Made by a program: the position numbers and the translations under genes. 36,622 nt of DNA. It comes from SSSZ01 sp035345935 (GTDB lineage Bacteria > Pseudomonadota > Gammaproteobacteria > Burkholderiales > Rhodocyclaceae). This document shows positions 23,809-30,945 of the stretch, piece by piece. The first letter of the stretch is position 1, and the number at the start of each line of letters is the position of its first letter. Under the pieces are notes generated by a model that saw only the letters and a list, made by a program, of their open reading frames with translations, did no database searches and had not been told where the DNA came from. Location of the stretch: contig DAORDK010000021.1 in the NCBI GenBank assembly GCA_035345935.1, forward strand, positions 1 through 36,622, in the 5' to 3' direction.

Positions 23809-24258
23809 TTACCCGTCGGTCTGGTTCCTTGACCAGTGCGACCTGCGCACCGCCGACCACAAAGGTGCCCACGACTGGGCCCGATGGCGTGCTACGTTGG
23901 GAGTGAGCTCAAAGGCTGTCCGGCTGGTAGCAATCACGGAAAATCCAGTCCTATCGAGTAACGCCTCATACTCCTGAAGACTGCGCTCTCGCCTGCCGAG
24001 TCGCGCAAGCATGCTGAGATCGGTCAGCGCCCCCCTTTTGTCGACAACGCATTCACTCAACCGCGCTGGGCGAATGCGCTCAATGTCCGGCAAACGTGCG
24101 TGCACGTGGTGGCGCCTAATCATCGGCTTCGCAACCAGAAGATCAGAAAACTGCAACTGCACCACCGCGAAAATGGCCTGAGTACGCCAGCCGCTAACAA
24201 TCTCTCGTGCCTGTCGCGCCCCCGCAGTTGGGCGGCGGCGGGCATAGAGGCTGCTCAT
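23809..24258 (-). pseudogene. O-methyltransferase remnant with large internal deletion
   Basis: The open frame encodes 149 residues. Residues about 18-45 (REIVSGWRTQAIFAVVQLQF, then SDLLVAKP) look like the N-terminal dimerisation region of family-2 O-methyltransferases, and about 54-105 (LPDIERIRPARLSE, later DLSMLARLGRRERS and EYEALLDRTGFSVI) look like the extreme C terminus of the same family. The whole SAM-binding core that should lie between, roughly 200 residues, is missing, with the frame kept. It cannot be an active methyltransferase. Its ATG overlaps the stop of the upstream substrate-binding protein gene (ATGA), so the intact gene was once translated with it. Call based on family memory. 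Confidence 0.68.
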
Positions 24259-25229
24259 TCCTGAGGGATGGCGTGATTGCGCACGAAGGCTTGCCAGGTT
24301 GCCGTGGCTGCCTCGACCGCCGCGGCAAGCTGCTGTGGCGTGCCGCCCAAGGGCTCCGCGCCTTGCTGCTCCAGTGCTGAGCGCACTGCAGGCGCCTTAA
24401 GTGCCCGATTAACGGCAGAGGCAATGTTCTCGGTAATCGCGCTCGGTGTCCCGGGCGGGGCAAATATTCCGTTCCAGGTCGGAGTATTGCCAGCGGAAAC
24501 CCCATACTCCGTGAAGGTTGGTACGTCTGGTAACAGGGCACTACGCTGCGATTGCAGCGTAGCGATCACCTTGAGCTTTCCAGCCTTGACGTGGGAAATT
24601 CCACTTTGGATTGGGCCGAAGTTGATCTGAACCTGGCCGCTGATCAGATCCGGCATCAGTTGCACTCCTCCTTTATAAGGGATTCGCACTGCCTGGATAG
24701 CTAGTGCTTCCAGGACATGGGTGCCAGCCATGTATTCGCCGAGGGACCCGGTGGCGTAGTTAAGCTTGCCGGGATTGGCCTTGCCGTAGGTGGCGAACTC
24801 GGCAACGCTCTTGAACGGCAGATCCTTGTTGGCGAACATTGCGAAGCCAAACTGGACCACATTCACCACTGGGGCGAACTCTCCCAGGCTCCGAAAGGGA
24901 GAATTTCTCTGCACCATCGGCAAGCCTGCCATCGAACCCTGACCCCAAAGTAGCGTATAGCCATCACTCCGGGCACCCAGCACTACCTGGGCGGCCACGG
25001 CGCCCGAGGCGCCGGGTTTGTTCTCGACGATGACCTGCTGTCCCCAAGCGGCAACCAGGGCTTGGGCGACCTGCCGGGCTGCGCTGTCTGACGCCCCGCC
25101 TGCCGGTGCTGGGACGATGATCCGTACCGGCTTGTTGGGAAAAACCTCCGCTTCTTGAGCGAAGACCGACTGACCAATTGTGCCGCAGGCGATTGCCAGG
25201 ATCGCCAAGTGTTTGCGAAAACGTTTCAT
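24255..25229 (-). CDS. Tripartite tricarboxylate transporter substrate-binding protein (Bug/TctC family)
   Basis: 324 residues. Bug proteins bind carboxylates or aromatic acids in the periplasm for the TctA/TctB permease. The start at 25229 gives a good signal peptide (MKRFRKHLAILAIAC, cleavage likely after VFA near residue 25). Family marks: FPNKPVRIIVPAPAGGASDSAARQ, VENKPGASGAVAAQVV, NPGKLNYATGSLGEY, IPYKGGVQLMPDLISGQVQ, and the closing W-x-x-FVRNHAI. It is divergent from a LysR regulator 122 bp away, the common arrangement for control by that regulator. The permease genes tctBA lie beyond the regulator, in the opposite direction. Substrate unknown; the adjacent methyltransferase remnant hints at aromatic compounds. 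Confidence 0.93.
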   Translation of the reverse strand: MKRFRKHLAILAIACGTIGQSVFAQEAEVFPNKPVRIIVPAPAGGASDSAARQVAQALVAAWGQQVIVENKPGASGAVAAQVVLGARSDGYTLLWGQGSMAGLPMVQRNSPFRSLGEFAPVVNVVQFGFAMFANKDLPFKSVAEFATYGKANPGKLNYATGSLGEYMAGTHVLEALAIQAVRIPYKGGVQLMPDLISGQVQINFGPIQSGISHVKAGKLKVIATLQSQRSALLPDVPTFTEYGVSAGNTPTWNGIFAPPGTPSAITENIASAVNRALKAPAVRSALEQQGAEPLGGTPQQLAAAVEAATATWQAFVRNHAIPQE

Positions 25230-25307
25230 GTTGTGCTCGTTTGGTGAAAGGACGTTCGACACTTTCAATTCTAGGAGCCGGACGGTCGCGCAGGAATATC
25301 CGAGTAG

Positions 25308-25313
25308 TATAAT
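25308..25313 (+). promoter_or_regulatory. Possible -10 box of the LysR gene
   Basis: TATAAT 38 bases before the LysR start, in the 122-bp gap shared with the divergent substrate-binding gene. The -35 match is poor, as is common for LysR-controlled sites. No clean T-N11-A palindrome stands out. Confidence 0.45.
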
Positions 25314-25351
25314 CGGGCATAAATGTTCGGTTAACGCACCGTCGAGGGCCT

Positions 25352-26350
25352 ATGGACAAGCTGCGTGCCATTCAGTACTTTGTTGCCGCCGTAGAGGCCG
25401 GCAGTCTTGCCGGGGGCGCCCGCCGACTGGATGTCAGCGTGCCGGCCGTGCAAAAGCTCATCGGCGCCCTCGAGCGTACCCTCGGTACTGCGCTGCTGGA
25501 GCGCAATGCGCAAGGTGTCCGACCCACCGTCGCCGGCACTGAATATATGGACTGCTGCCGCCCACTGTTGGCCGAACTGGATGCCACCGAGGACGCCATC
25601 AAACTGGCGGCGACCCGCCCGCGAGGTACCTTGGCCGTTGCCCTTCACGAGCAATTGGCGCATGTGTTGTTGCCGGCTCTGCCGCGCTTTCGCGCCCGTT
25701 TCCCGGAGATTCAGCTCGATTTGCGCACGGTACATCGCATCAGTGACGCCGAAGCCCAGTCGGCGGAGGTCCTACTGCTTCTCGGTTGGCCGGAAGCCAC
25801 TGAGGAATTCGTCCATCGGCGTATGGACATGGCTCGGACCCTGATCGTCGCCTCACCTGAATATTGGGCGACACGCGGCATTCCGGCGGATCCCGCCGAC
25901 CTAGCGAATCACGACTGCCTGACCCTTCGCAATCCGTCAGGCACCGTCATCGACTTGTGGGAGTTCGTGCGTGGAGACGAAAAGCGTTCCGTAAAGGTCA
26001 ATGGCTGGTTGATTACCAACGCCCGCGAAGTGCTAATCGAATGTGTCCTGAAGTCCCAAGGTGTCGTACGAGTGATCGAAACGATCAATCGTACGCTCTT
26101 GCAGAGCGGCCGTCTGATTCCCGTGCTGCTAGATTGGGCTGTGCAAGGAGGGCCGCCAACCAATCTGCTTTATCGGGCCAGTGCGCGGCGCAATCCCCGA
26201 GCCCGCCTGTTCATCGAGTTCGTCACCCAGTTTCTGTTGCAGCATGATGCCGAAGGAAAGTTCCTTGCGCAGCAACCCCTCAACGAGCGCCCCGCCTGGC
26301 ACCGACGCGGCTACAGCCGCGCATCTGCCGCAGCGCGCATCTCAGATTGA
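25352..26350 (+). CDS. LysR family transcriptional regulator
   Basis: 332 residues. The N-terminal winged helix (about 1-60) reads MDKLRAIQYFVAAVEAGSLA, then ARRLDVSVPAVQKLIGALE and LGTALLERNAQGVRPTVAG, as in LysR proteins, followed by the two-lobed effector-binding domain (about 90-295). The C-terminal tail of about 35 residues is basic and Ala-rich with no homology seen. Divergent from the Bug-family gene, so the likely target is that gene and its own promoter; it may also control tctBA. It converges on the small membrane protein gene, overlapping by 9 bp. Confidence 0.94.
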   Translation: MDKLRAIQYFVAAVEAGSLAGGARRLDVSVPAVQKLIGALERTLGTALLERNAQGVRPTVAGTEYMDCCRPLLAELDATEDAIKLAATRPRGTLAVALHEQLAHVLLPALPRFRARFPEIQLDLRTVHRISDAEAQSAEVLLLLGWPEATEEFVHRRMDMARTLIVASPEYWATRGIPADPADLANHDCLTLRNPSGTVIDLWEFVRGDEKRSVKVNGWLITNAREVLIECVLKSQGVVRVIETINRTLLQSGRLIPVLLDWAVQGGPPTNLLYRASARRNPRARLFIEFVTQFLLQHDAEGKFLAQQPLNERPAWHRRGYSRASAAARISD

Positions 26351-26698
26351 GGACAGCAGGTCAGCGGAAAACCGCCCCCAGCGTAGCCAAATGATCGATG
26401 CTGTGATTGCCGCACACATCACCGCGTTGCAGACATTCACCGAGATCGCTCGGTTCATGCGGTACCCGTTCTGCTCGTAAAGCCACTGTGCCATCGTCGC
26501 GTTCGCGCCCAAGAAGCAAAGCCAGGTGAGCAACGAATGCTGGTTGGTCTGGCCTTCGGCGTGGATTGCCAGCAGCGTAGGCAGGTAGGCAACTATGCGC
26601 AGCGAGTTGAACAGCGCAAAAGCTCCGGACAACCAGGACAGCGAGCGGGGAGCGGTGGAGGCAGCGGCCGCACGGGGGGCATCAGCAGTGGTGTTCAT
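26342..26698 (-). CDS. Small three-helix membrane protein
   Basis: 118 residues from the ATG at 26698, which has GGAG seven bases upstream. About three hydrophobic helices: residues 24-44, 52-70 and 84-104. The helix pattern, with NSLRIVAYLPTLLAIH near the start and a mid-protein Asn-containing helix, is loosely like a PQ-loop/SemiSWEET half-transporter, but the Pro-Gln pair is Pro-Thr here and I do not claim the family. It lies between lysR and tctB on the opposite strand; its 3' end overlaps lysR by 9 bp. Function unknown. Confidence 0.6.
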   Translation of the reverse strand: MNTTADAPRAAAASTAPRSLSWLSGAFALFNSLRIVAYLPTLLAIHAEGQTNQHSLLTWLCFLGANATMAQWLYEQNGYRMNRAISVNVCNAVMCAAITASIIWLRWGRFSADLLSSI

Positions 26699-26966
26699 GA
26701 TAAGACTCCATCGACGGGTGACGGTATGTGGCCAATTTAGGGAAAGCAAGCGGAGTGCGAAAGATAGCTGCGTGTAATGCTGCCCTTAACCATTGGTTGT
26801 ATCCATGCCGGAACGTCCTTTGGCACAATCAACCGAACCGGTCTCCTGAAGCGGATCAAGGATTCGCGCTGCGAAGACTTCGTCAAAATCGTTGAAATAT
26901 TGCGTCGGCAGGTACCTAAATCCTGGCCGGCACCGAATGAACCTGATTGCCAAGAGGAGACAGGAC

Positions 26967-27431
26967 ATGAAGATCAAGAGCGGAAGGGACTTCTGGAGCG
27001 GGTTGATATTCACGGGCGTCGGCGCAGCCTTTGCGGCCGGTGCCGCTAGTTACGGCTTTGGAACCGCGAGCGAACCGGGGCCGGGATACCTTCCCTATGG
27101 TCTGGGCATCGTACTGGCGCTGCTCGGCCTGCTCGTCACCGTCAAATCCCTGAGCATCGCCACCCCGGACGGCGAACCCGTCGGCCAGATTGCCTGGAGA
27201 CCACTGCTGCTTGTCCTGGGTTCCCTGGCTCTCTTTGCATTTCTGTTGCCGCGGGCCGGCATGTTCATCAGCCTTCCGATCTTGGTCATAACTTCCGCCC
27301 TGGCCGGCGACGAATTCCAGCTGGGAGAGGTCTTGGCAAGCGCGGCGGTTCTGACCATGGGATCCTGGCTGATCTTTATCAAGGGATTGGGAGTGGCGAT
27401 TCCCCTTCTTCCAACATTCATGCAGGGCTGA
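26967..27431 (+). CDS. tctB: Tripartite tricarboxylate transporter small membrane subunit (TctB family)
   Basis: 154 residues with four membrane helices. TctB is the small, poorly conserved subunit of the TTT carrier. Marks: RDFWSGLIFTGVGAAFAAGA, then TASEPGPGYLPYGLGIVLAL (the G-P-G-x-x-P motif common in the family), and a closing LLPTFM. AGGAGA six bases before the ATG supports this start over a longer version beginning at 26892. It is followed by tctA after a 9-bp gap. Upstream is a 268-bp gap with no recognisable gene. Confidence 0.9.
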   Translation: MKIKSGRDFWSGLIFTGVGAAFAAGAASYGFGTASEPGPGYLPYGLGIVLALLGLLVTVKSLSIATPDGEPVGQIAWRPLLLVLGSLALFAFLLPRAGMFISLPILVITSALAGDEFQLGEVLASAAVLTMGSWLIFIKGLGVAIPLLPTFMQG

Positions 27432-27440
27432 GGATCGGAG

Positions 27441-28955
27441 ATGGATTTTATCGACAACCTTATCCTCGGTTTTCAAACGGCCTTGGCTTTGCAAAACCTC
27501 CTCTATGGTTTGCTTGGCGTATTACTGGGAACCCTCATTGGCGTACTGCCCGGCTTGGGGCCGGTAGCCACGATAGCTATGCTGTTGCCGAGCATCTACA
27601 CCCTGGATACAACTACCGCCTTGATCATGCTCGCAGGAATCTATTATGGTGCCCAATATGGTGGATCAACGACCGCCATCCTAGTTAATGTGCCCGGTGA
27701 AGCTACTTCGGTAGTCACAGCAATCGATGGCTACCAGATGGCACGGCGCGGGCGGGCAGGAGCGGCCTTGGCGATTGCCGGACTTGGTTCCTTCTTTGCC
27801 GGCTGTGTCGGCACGCTGATCATCGCTGCCTTTGCCCCGGTACTGACCCAGATGGCCTTTGCCTTCGGCCCGGCGGAATATTTCAGCCTGATGGTGCTGG
27901 GCTTGATCGGAGCCGTCGTATTAGCTTCCGGAGCGGTGATCAAGGCGCTTGCCATGATCGTCCTCGGGGTGCTGCTGGGACAAATCAACACCGATGTGAT
28001 ATCGGGCACACCGCGCTACAGTTTCGGGATTCCCGAATTGACCGATGGCATTGGTTTCATCGCCATCTCGATGGGCGTATTCGGCATCGGAGAGATGATC
28101 ATGAATTTGGGTCGCCCTGCCGAAAACCGCCAAGCGCTCACAACGAAGATCAAAGGGCTCTGGCCGACGCGACGGGATCTGAGCGACGCTTCACCCGCCG
28201 TGCTGCGGGGTACAGCATTGGGGGCGATACTTGGGATCCTGCCGGGTGGCGGCGCCTTGTTAGGCTCATTCGCCTCCTACGCTCTCGAGAAGCGGCTGCC
28301 AGGTCAGGACGGCGAGGTTCCCTTCGGCCAGGGCAACATCCGCGCCGTGGCCGGTCCCGAATCAGCCAACAACGCCGGCGCACAGACGTCATTCATTCCC
28401 ATGCTGACGCTGGGCATACCGCCGAACGCAGTTATGGCGCTTATGATTGGCGCCATGACCATCAAGGGCGTACAGCCCGGTCCCCAAGTAATGACCAGCA
28501 ACCCGGCATTGTTCTGGGGTCTGATCGCCTCGATGTGGGTCGGCAACCTGATGTTGGTCATCCTGAACCTGCCGCTAATCGGGATCTGGATTAGACTATT
28601 GTCTATTCCCTATCGCCTGCTGTTCCCAGCGATTCTAGTCTGTTGCGCCCTCGGTTTGTACGCAACCAGCAACAACAGTTTTGAAATTTACATGGGCGTT
28701 TTCTTCGGCGCCATCGGCTATATCCTTTTCAAGCTGCATTGCGAACCTGCACCCTTGATCCTTGGCGTTATTCTCGGCCCGATGATGGAGGAAAACCTGC
28801 GCCGAGCATTACTTTTGGCGCGTGGGGATTGGTCCACATTTGTGACTCGCCCCCTATCGGCGGCGCTTATTCTGGCAGCTGCGGTGCTGCTCGCAACAAC
28901 GATCTCGCCAGCAATTCGAAAGCGCCGAAACACAACCTTTCAGGAAGAGTTGTGA
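27441..28955 (+). CDS. tctA: Tripartite tricarboxylate transporter permease (TctA family)
   Basis: 504 residues, about twelve membrane helices, the expected size. TctA is the large carrier subunit and uses an ion gradient to import the substrate delivered by the Bug protein. Family motifs: GTLIGVLPGLGPVATIAMLL, YYGAQYGGSTTAILVNVPGE near residues 68-90, and the second repeat GILPGGGALLGSFASYALEK with VAGPESANNAGAQTSFIPML. The GGAG before the ATG supports the start. With tctB it makes the membrane part; the substrate-binding gene is about 2.2 kb away in the other direction, so the transporter is encoded at a split locus. Confidence 0.95.
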   Translation: MDFIDNLILGFQTALALQNLLYGLLGVLLGTLIGVLPGLGPVATIAMLLPSIYTLDTTTALIMLAGIYYGAQYGGSTTAILVNVPGEATSVVTAIDGYQMARRGRAGAALAIAGLGSFFAGCVGTLIIAAFAPVLTQMAFAFGPAEYFSLMVLGLIGAVVLASGAVIKALAMIVLGVLLGQINTDVISGTPRYSFGIPELTDGIGFIAISMGVFGIGEMIMNLGRPAENRQALTTKIKGLWPTRRDLSDASPAVLRGTALGAILGILPGGGALLGSFASYALEKRLPGQDGEVPFGQGNIRAVAGPESANNAGAQTSFIPMLTLGIPPNAVMALMIGAMTIKGVQPGPQVMTSNPALFWGLIASMWVGNLMLVILNLPLIGIWIRLLSIPYRLLFPAILVCCALGLYATSNNSFEIYMGVFFGAIGYILFKLHCEPAPLILGVILGPMMEENLRRALLLARGDWSTFVTRPLSAALILAAAVLLATTISPAIRKRRNTTFQEEL

Positions 28956-29552
28956 TCGGACCATGTGGTAACACTGATCAGTCTAATTGCGCAGAAAAGA
29001 AAGCCATTGGGTCTGGCCCATCTTGTTGAAACGAATCTTTGTATGGCGAGCTTTTTGGGGAATTCAAGCTGCTGGCCGAAAACGACAGCTTTGGGGGTCA
29101 GGAATCTAAGTTCGCCGACTGGAAAAGCTGCCGTTCAGCGTGATTTTCTCTGAAGGGCTGCTCACCGGCCGATTGCAGCCCGAATCAGCAACCCCTTGAA
29201 TGTAGGCTCCCCCCAGCAGTTGGCGTTCAGCTGTTGCCCTGAGCGGCGGCTTCAATCAGCAAGCTGCCGTTGTTCTGCCCAACAGGTGAAAGTCAGCTTA
29301 GGGTCGGGAGTGTGAGTTCACTTGGTCGGCAAGCTGCCCTTCAGGCTGCGGCGCTGATCAACGGCCGGTGACCGTCAAATTGCTGCCCGAGTTTTGCCAA
29401 GTGCCCAAGGTCGGCATTGGCCGACGAGTTACCAGTGAGCAACCGGCTCGAATGGCCGCTGAGCTTTGTTGCCCACCCATCGGCAGTCTGCGGGTCGAAG
29501 GTCCGGATCGGGCACTTTGCAGACCGAATTCCGCTCTATCTCCCGCTCGAAA
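28956..29552. other. Gene-free stretch with short degenerate repeats
   Basis: About 600 bp after tctA with no credible ORF. A 10-bp palindrome ACTGATCAGT (28973-28982) sits just past the tctA stop. Further on, similar short words recur: AGCTGCCGTTC, AAGCTGCCGTTGTTC, AAGCTGCCCTTCAGG, TTGGCGTTCAGCTG. This looks like worn copies of a dispersed repeat rather than decayed protein-coding DNA. No function can be given. Confidence 0.5.
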
Positions 29553-29609
29553 GGGGGCGATGTGACCCATCGCCGGCCTATCGGCCGGTACGCCCCCGCT
29601 CCGGGTCAC
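29553..29609 (-). terminator. Interlocking hairpins after the flavoprotein gene
   Basis: Three perfect stems fall in 57 bp: GGGGGCG (29553-29559)/CGCCCCC (29591-29597), GTGACCC (29562-29568)/GGGTCAC (29603-29609) and, nested in both, CCGGCC (29573-29578)/GGCCGG (29583-29588). The first two cross, so they are alternatives or a pseudoknot. The outer arm ends 3 bases from the flavoprotein stop; on the minus strand the element ends in TTT. Probably a transcript-end structure. Confidence 0.5.
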
Positions 29610-29611
29610 CG

Positions 29612-30910
29612 TTAGCCGGAACGATCGTCGGGCGCCAAGAACTCACCGAACATTCCCCGTGCCCAGACTTCGTCCTCGTCCCGGGCCTGGTGGTCGTAGG
29701 TCTGTTTCACCGTTTGCTGGATTTCGCCGTCGCCCCGGAAGCGGTAGTGGGTCTCGACCCGCATCATTTCCTTCGGCGCCGGCTTGGCGGTGACGTAGCA
29801 GACGCCGTCGGGGAGTTCCCGCGGGGCTTCCTGGCCGCGGGCGCGGGCGGCGATTTCCAGGGCGGCGATGCGACCGAGGCGGGCGGCGATCTGGCCGGTC
29901 TTGGGGTAGTAACCGAAGAGGGGTGAGGCCCGGTCGATGAGGTCGCCGACCAGGTAGATTCGCTCGGCGCCCAGGGCGTGCAGGTGCAAGGGATCCTGGG
30001 CGGCCCAGCCGGTCGGCTTGCCGTCGCTGCCGCGGGCTTCGAGGCCGGCCTGCCAGACGAGGTCGCCGGCCTGCTGGGGGGGCATGAGGATGGCGTCGTC
30101 GAAGCGCAGCGTTTCGAAATCGGTGCTGATGGTCTTTCCGTAGGGGTCTACGGACTTGACCGCGGCATTCGGGAAATAAGCGATCTGATCCCCGAAGTCG
30201 TCGCGGAAGATCCTGTCGAAGCCCAATGTGATGGGATTGGGGTCGAGGACGTGCAGCCGCCCCTTGATACCCCTCGATTTCAGCAGCCAGCCGATCATGA
30301 CGGCCCGCTCGTAGGGGGCCGGTGGACAACGGTAAGGCATCGGGGGCACCGTCATCACCAGGTCACCGCCCGGGAAGTTGTCGAGTTTGCGCTTGAGGGC
30401 GAAGGTTTCGTCGCGGCCGGTGAAGGCGGCGGGGAAGTGCTTGCGGGTCTGCTCGGCGGCCGCCGGGTCGTCGCCGAACCAGGCGCCGTAGTCGTGCCGG
30501 ATGCCGCTGGCGAGGATCAGCCAGTCGTAGGCGAGGGCTCCGCCGGCGGTATGGACGCGGCGCCGGTCGCGGTCGATGGCGGTGACTTCGGCCTGGACGA
30601 GGGTGTAGCCGAAGGTCTTGGCAGCGGCGCCGAGATCGTGGGTGAGGAGCTTGCCGTCCACAAATCCGGCCAGCCAGCGGTTGGAGAGGGGATGGGACCA
30701 GAAGACGGCCTGGCGCTCGACGACTACCACCTCCAGTTCGGGGGCGGCGGCGCGCAGGTGGCGGGCTGCCGAAAGCCCCCCCCAGCCGCCACCGACGATG
30801 ACCACCCGGCGGCCCTTGGCGTCCGGCAACAGATCCGCCGCCCGGAGGACCCCGGACACCGCTCCGAGGGCGGCAGTGGAGGCCAGGAAGCGGCGGCGGG
30901 TCAGAGGCAC
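29612..30910 (-). CDS. Tat-exported FAD oxidoreductase, FccB/sulfide dehydrogenase-like
   Basis: 432 residues from a GTG at 30910; the frame stays open further upstream but only as the shadow of metG. A twin-arginine signal (LTRRRFLAS, residues 3-11) directs a folded, cofactor-loaded protein to the periplasm. The FAD-binding motif VVIVGGGWGG (36-45) follows. PPMPYRCPPAPYERA contains C195 and GVCYVT contains C371; their spacing of 176 equals that of the redox-active disulfide I recall for the flavin subunit of flavocytochrome c sulfide dehydrogenase. The likely role is sulfide oxidation or a related periplasmic redox reaction. No cytochrome partner (fccA) is adjacent. The gene lies 35 bp after metG on the same strand. 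Start uncertain: no ribosome-binding site is clear. Confidence 0.87.
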   Translation of the reverse strand: MPLTRRRFLASTAALGAVSGVLRAADLLPDAKGRRVVIVGGGWGGLSAARHLRAAAPELEVVVVERQAVFWSHPLSNRWLAGFVDGKLLTHDLGAAAKTFGYTLVQAEVTAIDRDRRRVHTAGGALAYDWLILASGIRHDYGAWFGDDPAAAEQTRKHFPAAFTGRDETFALKRKLDNFPGGDLVMTVPPMPYRCPPAPYERAVMIGWLLKSRGIKGRLHVLDPNPITLGFDRIFRDDFGDQIAYFPNAAVKSVDPYGKTISTDFETLRFDDAILMPPQQAGDLVWQAGLEARGSDGKPTGWAAQDPLHLHALGAERIYLVGDLIDRASPLFGYYPKTGQIAARLGRIAALEIAARARGQEAPRELPDGVCYVTAKPAPKEMMRVETHYRFRGDGEIQQTVKQTYDHQARDEDEVWARGMFGEFLAPDDRSG

Positions 30911-30945
30911 GGGATCAGGTGCCGGGCGGGCGAATGAGCACGCTC

